In this document: positions 6,595-12,895 of the stretch, one piece after another
Layout of the letters: each line of letters begins with the position of its first letter
Position numbering within the stretch: the stretch's first letter is position 1
NCBI GenBank assembly: GCA_003646935.1
Contig: QMLW01000015.1
Coordinates: 1-13,067 of the forward strand
Length of the DNA stretch: 13,067 nt
Source: Deltaproteobacteria bacterium
GTDB lineage: Bacteria; Desulfobacterota; DSM-4660; Desulfatiglandales; B25-G16
Direction of reading: 5' to 3'
The notes under the pieces: model-generated
What the model saw: only the letters and a program-made list of their open reading frames with translations
Told to the model about the DNA's origin: nothing
Databases searched by the model: none
Made by a program: the position numbers and the translations under genes

Positions 6595-8154
6595 TTAATC
6601 GCGGCTTATTATCTTGCCCTCAAAGATATCGAGTATATCATTGACCTGCTCCGGAACCTCATTATTCCCTGTGTCTTGTTCCGTCCCTACGGCGACGCTC
6701 TGCTTGGTAAAGATAACCTTGAAGTTCGCATGAAAGAACTCGCGGGCATAGGCTACTAGCTGCTCGAAGTGATCGGGATCATCGAAGTAACTCGCAGTGA
6801 ATGATCCCTTTCCATAGGGCAGTTCCATCCTATCCTCGGCAATGGTAGAGGGCTCCCTTTCCTTGAGGATATTGGCCATCGCCCTGTTCTTGGAGCTGAG
6901 ATACCGCAGAAAGGCATTCCACCGCTTGCCGTCATCGGGCACCATGGCTTCGGATCCAGATGCCTTTTCATCGATTCCTTCCCTCGGCCCCCCATCTGCG
7001 GCGGATTGAGTAAACCTCTGCTCTAAGACGTCGAGTTTTCCTATGAGATCGTCGAATGAAAGATACTCCTTAAGTCCGGAAAGCTTAAGCAGGATTGCCT
7101 CCAGGGCGATTCTGGGATTACTGGTGTATCGAAGATCCGCTTCCCTATTGATGAGGAAATTGAGTGCCTGAAGAAGCCTTTCGATTCCCGCTTGCTGAGC
7201 CTGTCTCTTCGTTTCATTCAACTCATTATCGGGTACATCCAAAATCCTCGAGGGCTCCTGAGCGAGCAGCGAAACGATGAGGTTTCGAAATTGAGCCATG
7301 AGCTCCCGGTAGTATTCCTTGATCTCGTATCCATATCGGTAAATCTCATCCACGATATCAAGGCATGTTGAAGCGTTGCCGTCGATGATCGCCTGCGTGG
7401 TCTTGAAGATGAGATCCCTGTCTATGATTCCGAGAACCTCCATAAGCTGTGCATCTTCTACCTTTGCACCGGTGAAGGAGACCACCTGATCGAGTAGGCT
7501 CTCTGCATCACGCATGCTTCCCTCTGCCTGCCTCGCGATAATGGAAAGGCTGGGGTCGCTAATCTCAATGCCCTCGCTCTCGGTGATCTTTTTGATCTGT
7601 TCCTGAATCTTCGACAGCGGTATCCTCTTGAAGTCAAATCGTTGGCATCGGGATAGTATGGTGGGCGGCACCTTATGAGGCTCTGTGGTGGCAAAAATAA
7701 ACTTGACATGTCCAGGAGGTTCTTCAAGTGTCTTCAGCAATGCGTTGAATGCTGGAAGGGTGAGCATATGGACTTCATCGATAATGTATACCCTATAGGT
7801 ACCATGAGAGGGGAGATATCTGATATTCTCCCGGAGATTTCGTATCTCGTCTATGCCCCTGTTCGAGGCGCCGTCGATCTCTTGAACATCCACTGATGAG
7901 CCATGTGTTATATCAGTACACGAGGTACAGGCGTTGCAGGGATTGCCCTCTTGAGGATTCGGGCAGTTGAGGGCCTTGGCAAGGATGCGGGCAACCGAGG
8001 TCTTTCCCACGCCTCGAGCACCGCTGAATAGATAGGCATGTGCTAATCGATCGGAGAGAAGGGCACTTTTCAGCGTCTTCGTGATATGCTCCTGACCGAT
8101 TACCTCCTCAAAAACCTGAGGCCTCCATGTTCTGGCGAATACTTCGTAGGGCAT
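6595..8154 (-). CDS. dnaX: DNA polymerase III subunit gamma/tau
   Basis: DnaX is the clamp-loader ATPase of the replicative polymerase. Seen in the 519 residues: the start MPYEVFARTWRPQVFEEVIG, Walker A GARGVGKT (45-52), a zinc module with C64, C73, C76 and C79, Walker B IIDEVHML (124-131), sensor FATTE (154-158) and the SRC motif (168-170) carrying the arginine finger. The collar domain follows, then a diverged tail ending ILDIFEGKIISRD. It is shorter than E. coli tau (643) but normal for many other bacteria. The ATG is only 18 bases after the encoded CCA of tRNA-Ser(GGA), with no Shine-Dalgarno sequence. The usual ybaB-recR partners are absent downstream; lysA follows instead. Confidence 0.96.
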   Translation of the reverse strand: MPYEVFARTWRPQVFEEVIGQEHITKTLKSALLSDRLAHAYLFSGARGVGKTSVARILAKALNCPNPQEGNPCNACTSCTDITHGSSVDVQEIDGASNRGIDEIRNLRENIRYLPSHGTYRVYIIDEVHMLTLPAFNALLKTLEEPPGHVKFIFATTEPHKVPPTILSRCQRFDFKRIPLSKIQEQIKKITESEGIEISDPSLSIIARQAEGSMRDAESLLDQVVSFTGAKVEDAQLMEVLGIIDRDLIFKTTQAIIDGNASTCLDIVDEIYRYGYEIKEYYRELMAQFRNLIVSLLAQEPSRILDVPDNELNETKRQAQQAGIERLLQALNFLINREADLRYTSNPRIALEAILLKLSGLKEYLSFDDLIGKLDVLEQRFTQSAADGGPREGIDEKASGSEAMVPDDGKRWNAFLRYLSSKNRAMANILKEREPSTIAEDRMELPYGKGSFTASYFDDPDHFEQLVAYAREFFHANFKVIFTKQSVAVGTEQDTGNNEVPEQVNDILDIFEGKIISRD

Positions 8155-8172
8155 GATTACTTATAAAATAAA

Positions 8173-8266
<94 letters not shown>

Positions 8267-8298
8267 TTGATTACGCTAAAGCGGAATACATTCTGCTG

Positions 8299-8340
8299 TT
8301 CGCTTTTGGCGTATAATATTATTTTTTGGCCAAGAGCGAA
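8299..8340. repeat. 12-base inverted repeat around an AT-rich loop
   Basis: TTCGCTTTTGGC (8299-8310) and GCCAAGAGCGAA (8329-8340) pair over 12 positions with one G-T wobble, enclosing an 18-base AT-rich loop that includes a perfect TATAAT on the plus strand and TATTAT on the minus strand. It lies between the two tRNA-Ser genes. No T-tract follows on either strand, so it is not a standard terminator. It may be a processing hairpin or a palindromic operator over a promoter for tRNA-Ser(GGA)-dnaX. Confidence 0.45.
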
Positions 8341-8397
8341 AGATAGATTGTTATAGTACCTGGCTGTCCCAAAGGCTCATAGCCGCGAGCTAATTGT

Positions 8398-8421
8398 GAA
8401 ATTTAGCGGGAGTTAAATTTC
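8398..8421 (-). repeat. AT-rich hairpin just after tRNA-Ser(CGA)
   Basis: GAAATTTA (8398-8405) and TAAATTTC (8414-8421) form a perfect 8-base stem with an 8-base loop, beginning one base beyond the CCA of tRNA-Ser(CGA). There is no following T-run. It could guide 3' processing of the tRNA precursor; a role as terminator is weakly supported. Confidence 0.35.
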
Positions 8422-8422
8422 T

Positions 8423-8518
8423 TGGCGGAGAGGGTGGGATTCGAACCCACGTGCCTCGCTCTTCACGAGACAAATCGATTTCGAGTCGACCCCGTTACGA
8501 CCACTTCGGTACCTCTCC
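8423..8518 (-). tRNA. tRNA-Ser (anticodon CGA)
   Basis: This is a 96-base class II tRNA on the minus strand. Acceptor GGAGAGG pairs with CCTCTCC. The anticodon stem GTCGA/TCGAT (one wobble) holds the loop CTCGAAA, giving CGA. The long variable arm is GTCTCG/CGAGGC, and the T-arm is GTGGG-TTCGAAT-CCCAC. Discriminator G and CCA are encoded. It decodes UCG. It lies five bases after the tadA stop and upstream of the second serine tRNA. Confidence 0.97.
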
Positions 8519-8523
8519 TTATC

Positions 8524-8973
8524 TTACCTCCTTTTCTTGAAAAAATCCTGCATAATCTGCCTGCATTCCTCTTCCATGATGCCGGAAATGACTTCTAGTC
8601 TGTGGTGAAGCCTTTCATCATCGGCTAAATTAAAGATTGAGCCGGCTGCGCCGAACTTCGGATCAAGAGCGCCAAACACGAGCCTCTCTAATCTGGCATT
8701 CAGTATGGCACCCATACACATGGGACACGGTTCAATGGTGACAACGATCGTTGTTTCTTGTAACCTGTAGTTGTCAAGTATGGTTGCCGCCTGCCTTATG
8801 GCGAGTATTTCGGCGTGAGCCGTTGGATCATTGCTCGATATACACCGGTTATGGCCTCGCGCCAAAATCTCGTGTGATCGACCTACTACAATCGCGCCCA
8901 CGGGAACCTCCCCCTCTGCTCGTGCCTTGCCGGCTTCTTGCAGGGCCTCACGCATACAGTAGTGGAGGTCCAA
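8524..8973 (-). CDS. tadA: tRNA-specific adenosine deaminase
   Basis: TadA converts adenosine to inosine at the wobble position of tRNA-Arg(ACG). The 149-residue protein carries the cytidine-deaminase-fold zinc site: H53 and E55 in PTAHAE, and C83 and C86 in EPCPMCMGAI. N42 in GHNR is also conserved. The start is a TTG at 8973; the next in-frame start, ATG at 8955, would remove the conserved D-x-x-Y-x-MREAL opening and has no SD. An AAGGG lies close to the TTG (about 3 bases) and AAAAGGA about 12 bases away, so initiation may be weak. It precedes two tRNA genes, an arrangement that recurs in related bacteria. Confidence 0.93.
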   Translation of the reverse strand: MDLHYCMREALQEAGKARAEGEVPVGAIVVGRSHEILARGHNRCISSNDPTAHAEILAIRQAATILDNYRLQETTIVVTIEPCPMCMGAILNARLERLVFGALDPKFGAAGSIFNLADDERLHHRLEVISGIMEEECRQIMQDFFKKRR

Positions 8974-9068
8974 GCCCTTTGTCGATCCTTTTCTTATCGA
9001 AGTATCTATTGTAAAATACAGAGTTTTTAATCGGTTACGAGAACTGTGATAGGTTGATTTTTCTCATT

Positions 9069-9097
9069 TTTTTATCATTTCATGGTGGGTGAGTCAA
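9069..9097 (-). promoter_or_regulatory. Possible tadA promoter
   Basis: On the minus strand TTGACT (9097-9092, 5 of 6) is followed after 17 bases by TAAAAA (9074-9069, 4 of 6 to TATAAT). It would give a leader of nearly 90 bases to the tadA TTG and could drive tadA, both tRNA-Ser genes and dnaX. The -10 is weak. Confidence 0.3.
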
Positions 9098-9178
9098 CTT
9101 GATAGTGTCCAATAGACAACGAGGTGGGATCGATAGATCCTTCCCTTCACGTTTCTGTGGCGTGCGTGCACAAAAATC

Positions 9179-9196
9179 TGTGTTACAATTAACACA
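9179..9196. promoter_or_regulatory. Perfect palindrome, operator-like
   Basis: TGTGTTA-CAAT-TAACACA is a perfect 7-base inverted repeat with a 4-base spacer. Size and symmetry fit a dimeric regulator site, but the word does not match the Rex (TTGTGAA half site) or CRP/FNR consensus closely enough to name a regulator. Confidence 0.35.
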
Positions 9197-9266
9197 AGTG
9201 GGAATGCACATTGATGAGATGTGAAGTAATTTATTGAAATCTCTCATTATATTAATTTTAAACTGC

Positions 9267-9283
9267 CTGGCATAATAGTTGCT
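9267..9283 (+). promoter_or_regulatory. Sigma-54-like -24/-12 element
   Basis: CTGGCATAATAGTTGCT matches the sigma-54 consensus (YTGGCACG-N4-TTGCW) at all but the AC-G positions after TGGC. GG (9269-9270) and GC (9281-9282) are separated by exactly 10 bases. Transcription would start near 9293-9295, going right. No ORF follows before kdsB, which is on the other strand, so the target would be a non-coding RNA or an antisense transcript to the kdsB 3' end. It could also be a chance match. Confidence 0.35.
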
Positions 9284-9391
9284 TTTTATAAAACTGTCTG
9301 GGATGTTTGTGCCAAATAAAATCTTTCCTAGAAAGAGATTAGGAGAAAAGAGATAAATACATTGACAGGTATCGGCACTCCTGGACGATAT

Positions 9392-9423
9392 GAGGTGCCT
9401 CGGTTACATAGCCGGGGCACTTT
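9392..9423. terminator. Strong hairpin downstream of kdsB
   Basis: GTGCCTCGG (9395-9403) pairs with CCGGGGCAC (9412-9420) over nine positions with one wobble and an 8-base loop, extendable by three weaker pairs to TTT (9421-9423). It begins at the kdsB stop codon on the minus strand and is followed by only a short T-run on the plus strand. It probably limits transcription or protects the kdsB mRNA 3' end; it is not a textbook intrinsic terminator. Confidence 0.5.
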
Positions 9424-10157
9424 CATGTGGCGAGCTTCTCCTCTATGACTTGTATGTCATCGGGTGTATCGACCTCTGTTGAGTCGAATGGTGTTTCGAC
9501 TACCCTTATTTTAAATCCATGCTCTAATGCCCGCAGCTGCTCGAGCTTCTCTGCCTCCTCCAATAGTCCATAGCCGAGTTTCGTGAAGGTCACCAAGAAG
9601 TGCTTTCGATAGGCGTAGATGCCCAGGTGCTTGAAGTGTGTAACCCTGGGTTGTCGATCTCGATAGAAAGGGATGGTGAGACGGGAGAAGTATAATGCGT
9701 ACCCTTTGTTATCAACGACTACCTTTATGTGATTGGTGTCATGGAGTTCCCTGTCATCCTTGATACGGTGCATGAGGGTTGACATCGGCAGGTTGGGATC
9801 CTCGATAAGGGGTGCGATGAGCTCAGTGATTATCGTTGGTTGAAAGATGGGCTGATCACCCTGTATGTTGACCACGATGTCATGATCGGCTAACTTAAGC
9901 GTATCGGCGGCCTCGGCAATACGATCTGTTCCAGATTGATGATGCTCATCGGTCATAATCGCCTTGCCGCCGAATCCAACGACGCAGTCGAAAATGCCTT
10001 GATCATCAGTGGCCACATAAACCTCATCCAACGCTTGACTCTTGGTTGCTCTCTCGTAGACATGTTGGATCATGGGTCGCCCCGCGATCAAGGCAAGTGG
10101 TTTTCCCTCGAACCGGGTTGATCGATACCGGGCAGGGATGAAGGCGACTTTTTTCAT
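9423..10157 (-). CDS. kdsB: CMP-Kdo synthetase (3-deoxy-manno-octulosonate cytidylyltransferase)
   Basis: KdsB activates Kdo with CTP to CMP-Kdo for the inner core of lipopolysaccharide, so the organism is Gram-negative with Kdo-containing LPS. The 244-residue protein has the signature start IPARYRSTRFEGKPL, ATDD (49-52), SGTDRIAEA (75-83), NIQGDQP (97-103, with Mg-binding D101), HLGIYAYR, LEQLRALEHG and EVDTPDD (228-234, with the second metal ligand D230). The ATG is preceded by GAGGAT five to six bases away, overlapping a small CCTCATGAGG palindrome (10165-10174). It stands alone here, without kdsA, kdsC or kdsD, and is divergent from the flavoprotein gene. Confidence 0.96.
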   Translation of the reverse strand: MKKVAFIPARYRSTRFEGKPLALIAGRPMIQHVYERATKSQALDEVYVATDDQGIFDCVVGFGGKAIMTDEHHQSGTDRIAEAADTLKLADHDIVVNIQGDQPIFQPTIITELIAPLIEDPNLPMSTLMHRIKDDRELHDTNHIKVVVDNKGYALYFSRLTIPFYRDRQPRVTHFKHLGIYAYRKHFLVTFTKLGYGLLEEAEKLEQLRALEHGFKIRVVETPFDSTEVDTPDDIQVIEEKLAT

Positions 10158-10279
10158 GGCCTATCCTCATGAGGGTATTTTTTCATTTGGTTCCCTGTAT
10201 GCTCTGTAGTACGTTACTGTAAATTCTTGTAAATAGCAAGGTTACCCGGTGGCAGCGATTCGGTTTAATCAGGAGAGAG

Positions 10280-10870
10280 GTGATAGAGGTGAACGTAGTT
10301 GGGATATATGGCAGCCCGAGGAAGGGCGGTAATAGCGACCTTATTCTTGATAATGCACTCGAAGGGGCCCAACAGCAAGGAGTCCATGTCAAGAGGATAT
10401 ATGTAAGAGATTTACATATGTCGGGATGCGTGGAGTGTGGTGGATGCGATAAAACCGGCAAATGCGTGATTCAGGATGATATGCAGGATGTCTATCCCCT
10501 CCTTGATGATGCGGACATCATTATGCTTTCATCTCCTATCTTCTTCTACGGATTGAGTTCGCAGGTGAAGGCCCTGGTCGACAGAGCCCAGGCCATATGG
10601 TCTAGGAAAAGACTGCAAGAAAAGGGAAGCGGAAGGCAGGGGGCCAGGGGTAAGGGATACCTGCTAGTAGTAGCCGCAACGAGGGGCGAGAAGCTGTTTC
10701 AGGGCGCACAGATGGTAGCGAAATACTTTTTCGATGCCCTGTCCATGGACTTTGGAGGCGATCTTTCGTTTCACGGACTCGAGGAGAAGGGAGCGGTGAG
10801 GCAGCACCCAAACGCGCTGAGCAAGGCCTATGATCTCGGCATGAATGTGGCGAGCGCCGACGAGATGTAG
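10280..10870 (+). CDS. Iron-sulfur flavoprotein, Isf-type FMN oxidoreductase
   Basis: This 196-residue flavodoxin-fold protein has the FMN phosphate loop GSPRKGGNSD (11-20), a compact cysteine motif C50-x2-C53-x2-C56-x5-C62, and the flavin-ring segment SSPIFFYGLSSQVKALVDR (84-102). The spacing of the cysteines matches the 4Fe-4S site of the Isf family (Methanosarcina type), so electron transfer via FMN and a cluster is inferred; partner and substrate are unknown. NADPH-dependent FMN reductase is the wider family. The start is GTG: 10280 has AGGAG 4-5 bases upstream, but a second in-frame GTG at 10289 is well spaced from GAGGTGA and would drop three residues. It is divergent from kdsB and upstream of the cNMP-fold gene, with a possible terminator between. 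Confidence 0.85.
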   Translation: MIEVNVVGIYGSPRKGGNSDLILDNALEGAQQQGVHVKRIYVRDLHMSGCVECGGCDKTGKCVIQDDMQDVYPLLDDADIIMLSSPIFFYGLSSQVKALVDRAQAIWSRKRLQEKGSGRQGARGKGYLLVVAATRGEKLFQGAQMVAKYFFDALSMDFGGDLSFHGLEEKGAVRQHPNALSKAYDLGMNVASADEM

Positions 10871-10908
10871 GCATAATCAGAGTCAGGTTAGCGGCGTCTC
10901 CTGCAGAC

Positions 10909-10959
10909 AGAGAGGTGCCATCATCTGAAAGAAGGGGGAGGGAGAAGGCATCTCTTTTT
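10909..10959 (+). terminator. Possible intrinsic terminator after the flavoprotein gene
   Basis: AGAGAGGTGCC (10909-10919) and GGCATCTCTTT (10947-10957) can pair over 11 positions with two wobble pairs. The right arm runs into a T-tract (10955-10959). The 27-base loop is long and purine-rich, which weakens the case. It would separate the flavoprotein and cNMP-fold transcripts or attenuate between them. Confidence 0.35.
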
Positions 10960-10981
10960 CACCAGAATTGGGGGTAGTATT

Positions 10982-11449
10982 ATGGATCAGTCGAAAATCA
11001 TGGAGGTATTGGAAGACTGTGACCTGTTTCGGGGTCTAGAGAAGGAGGAGATCGAAAAAATAGCCACGCTCTGCCATTTTGAAACGTATGAAGCGGGAGA
11101 CAGCATCCTCAATCAGGGCGATTTCGGGGACACCCTGTATATCATCGAGGAAGGTCATGTCTTTCTGGAGCGGACCGTAGACCTAGGCACGAAAAAGGGC
11201 AACGTCATTATCGGCCTCTTAGGAAGGGGAAGGGCTATGGGTTGCTGGTCAACGCTGCTCGGACAGGCTCATACGCAGATGGCATCCACGAGATGTAGGA
11301 GATCCACGCGGGTCATCGTTTTCAAGGGCCTTGCCCTTCGGGAGATGATGCTCAGCGATCATCAATTTGGGTTCAAGGTTCTGGAGAAGCTCTGTTTTAT
11401 TCTTCGGGATAGAATTCAAGGGGCCTACGGGGCCCTGGAAAACATCTAG
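10982..11449 (+). CDS. Stand-alone cyclic-nucleotide-binding-fold protein
   Basis: This 155-residue protein is a single CRP-like sensor domain: the N-terminal helix, LFRGLEKEEIEKIA, the beta-roll with FETYEAGDSILNQGDFGDTLYIIEEGHVFL, and a C-terminal helix of about 25 residues. There is no helix-turn-helix, so it is not a DNA-binding regulator by itself. The phosphate-binding cassette departs from canonical FGE-x-(A/S)LL...R-A: here GRAMGCWSTLLG (83-94) is followed by ASTRCRRSTRVIVF. The Glu that binds ribose is missing, so cAMP/cGMP binding is doubtful; related forms with a G-x-x-S-x-L loop occur in anaerobic deltaproteobacteria as far as I recall. A GGGGG RBS lies eight to nine bases before the ATG. 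It converges on rmuC, seven bases away. The partner protein is unknown. Confidence 0.85.
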   Translation: MDQSKIMEVLEDCDLFRGLEKEEIEKIATLCHFETYEAGDSILNQGDFGDTLYIIEEGHVFLERTVDLGTKKGNVIIGLLGRGRAMGCWSTLLGQAHTQMASTRCRRSTRVIVFKGLALREMMLSDHQFGFKVLEKLCFILRDRIQGAYGALENI

Positions 11450-11456
11450 GAAGGCC

Positions 11457-12650
11457 TCACTCATTTTTCGTGCTAACGGGCAATCCCCTCTGCGTTCGCA
11501 GGTCATCAATTTTATGCAAGGGTCTTTCAAGTTGCCGTCGCCTGGTGGTGGTGAGCAGCTCATACTCCTTCTGAACATCGTCAATCCTCTTGCCGAGGAT
11601 CTCTAGTTTTCCCGTGAATTCATCCCACTGCTTCTTAAACACGCCTAGCAAGGATAGTATCTCATTGGATGTCTTTTCCAGGGCGAAGTTATCCACGGCC
11701 TGCCGTATAACGGCGAGAACGGCGAACAGGGTGATGGGTGAGCAAAAGATGACCCTGCTCTTCAGCGCTTCATCCAGGATAGAGCTATCCTCGTTGTGTA
11801 TAAATGAATAGATCTGCTCATTGGGTATGAACAAAAGAACGTAATCAACGGTATTCTGCTCGGGGTTGATGTATTCTTTGGTGGTGACTTCTTTAATCCT
11901 CGCCTTGACATCGCGTAAGAAATCGTTGCGGAACCTCATCCTCTCTGATTCCACACTGGCCTCTAGAAACCTGACGTAGTTATCCAAGGGAAACTTCACA
12001 TCCATGTTCAATTGCAGGTCTTTTGGCAGCATAAACGTAAAATCAGGCCTTGACCCAGAGCCATCAATAGCCTTCTGCTTCAGGTAGTTCACATTCTCAA
12101 TGAACCCCGCGAGCCGTAGCACATCTTCTGCCATCCTCTCTCCCCATTGGCCCCTTGCCTTGGTGCTTGCCAGCACCTCCCGAAGCTGAGAGGTTGTCTG
12201 CATCAGGGCTGTGGTTTGCTGGGTAGCGGCATTAAGGTGGCTGGTCAGCTCTCCAAACTTCTTCTCCCTGTCCTTTTCGAGCTCCTTCATCAGGCTGGAA
12301 ACATCCTCCAGTTTCGAGGTCATCTGATGCAGTTGCTGATCAATGAGACCCTTCTTTGAATCCAACTCCTTAATGCTCGTTTCCCTCTCCAATTCAAGAC
12401 GGGCCTTGGCCAGCTTTAAGAATTCTTCGGTGGATTTTGATAATGCATCGAGTGAGAGATTCCCAAAAGTGGCCTTCATATGCTCCAGGACTGCGTCAAT
12501 GCTCACCTTTCGTTGCTCTTCACTTTCTTGGAAAAGTTCTTCAGCAAGCTTCTGTGCAGTTTTCCCCTGTATCACCCTCAATAGGAGCGCAGCTGCTAAT
12601 CCGAGCAAAAATCCGATTACCAGCGCGACAAGAACTGATATCCACGTCAT
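11457..12650 (-). CDS. rmuC: RmuC-family DNA recombination protein
   Basis: This 397-residue protein has one N-terminal membrane helix (about residues 3-25), a long coiled coil (about 30-165) and the RmuC domain (about 160-370), which is related to PD-(D/E)xK nucleases. Signature segments are RGQWGERMAEDVLRLAGF (166-183), RPDFTF (201-206) and MDVKFPLDNY (216-225). RmuC limits DNA inversions between short inverted repeats in E. coli; its biochemistry is not settled. The ATG has AGAGGAT about five bases upstream. A TATAGT on the minus strand about 40 bases before the start could be a -10 box, without a good -35. It is convergent with the cNMP-fold gene. Confidence 0.93.
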   Translation of the reverse strand: MTWISVLVALVIGFLLGLAAALLLRVIQGKTAQKLAEELFQESEEQRKVSIDAVLEHMKATFGNLSLDALSKSTEEFLKLAKARLELERETSIKELDSKKGLIDQQLHQMTSKLEDVSSLMKELEKDREKKFGELTSHLNAATQQTTALMQTTSQLREVLASTKARGQWGERMAEDVLRLAGFIENVNYLKQKAIDGSGSRPDFTFMLPKDLQLNMDVKFPLDNYVRFLEASVESERMRFRNDFLRDVKARIKEVTTKEYINPEQNTVDYVLLFIPNEQIYSFIHNEDSSILDEALKSRVIFCSPITLFAVLAVIRQAVDNFALEKTSNEILSLLGVFKKQWDEFTGKLEILGKRIDDVQKEYELLTTTRRRQLERPLHKIDDLRTQRGLPVSTKNE

Positions 12651-12895
12651 GGGATCCTCTATGAAAAGTTCCCTCGGTTGTAACTATATTGCAGGATAGA
12701 ATTAAATGGAGTTGCGCATACCTCGCCGCGTTCGTGAATAAACATTGTATTGCATCATGGCTAATGATTGTATGCACTATTTCGCCTCAAAAGTAAAGTT
12801 TCCTGCCATTCCGGGCGGGTATCCTGGCGTTCGGGAAATAATATGAAAGGTCTCGCTGGATTATGCTCAGACATCATAACAAATCACTATTTTTC
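12651..12895. other. Region upstream of rmuC, no gene seen
   Basis: These 245 bases contain the rmuC leader and RBS at the left end. I see only short shadow frames. One 33-codon plus-strand frame from the ATG at 12843 has a weak GGGA upstream and runs into the opposite-strand frame at the edge; I do not believe it. No insertion-sequence ends or strong terminator were recognised. Confidence 0.4.

Larger units (their letters stand above)
8974..9422. other. Long non-coding gap between tadA and kdsB
   Basis: About 450 AT-rich bases without a convincing ORF on either strand. I looked for an SRP RNA core here and between the tRNA-Ser genes and found none. The gap holds a possible tadA promoter, a perfect palindrome (9179-9196), two similar 14-base words (AAACTGCCTGGCAT at 9260-9273 and AAACTGTCTGGGAT at 9291-9304), a sigma-54-like element and a terminal hairpin, each listed separately. 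It is the most likely place in the window for an unannotated RNA. Confidence 0.5.

Noticed and set aside
7590..7605. A-rich CAAAAAG stretch in dnaX as a gamma/tau frameshift site
   Set aside because: It has five A residues, does not fit A-AAA-AAG, and lies just after the ATPase domain, too early for a gamma-type product; no stem-loop was evident.
8267..8422. Possible SRP (4.5S) RNA gene near dnaX
   Set aside because: The conserved GGUCAGG...GGAAGGAAGCAGCC core is not present on either strand here or in 9015-9422.
10240..10247. GGTTACCC near the flavoprotein start, same word as the repeat arm at 5271
   Set aside because: Only eight bases match, without the TTCAT extension or an inverted partner; probably chance.
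11421..11435. GGGCC-TACGG-GGCCC hairpin as an rmuC or cNMP-gene terminator
   Set aside because: It lies inside the cNMP-fold coding sequence and has no T-tract on either strand.
12541..12777. 78-codon minus-strand ORF over the rmuC start
   Set aside because: It overlaps the rmuC N-terminus in another frame; rmuC has the RBS, membrane anchor and family match.
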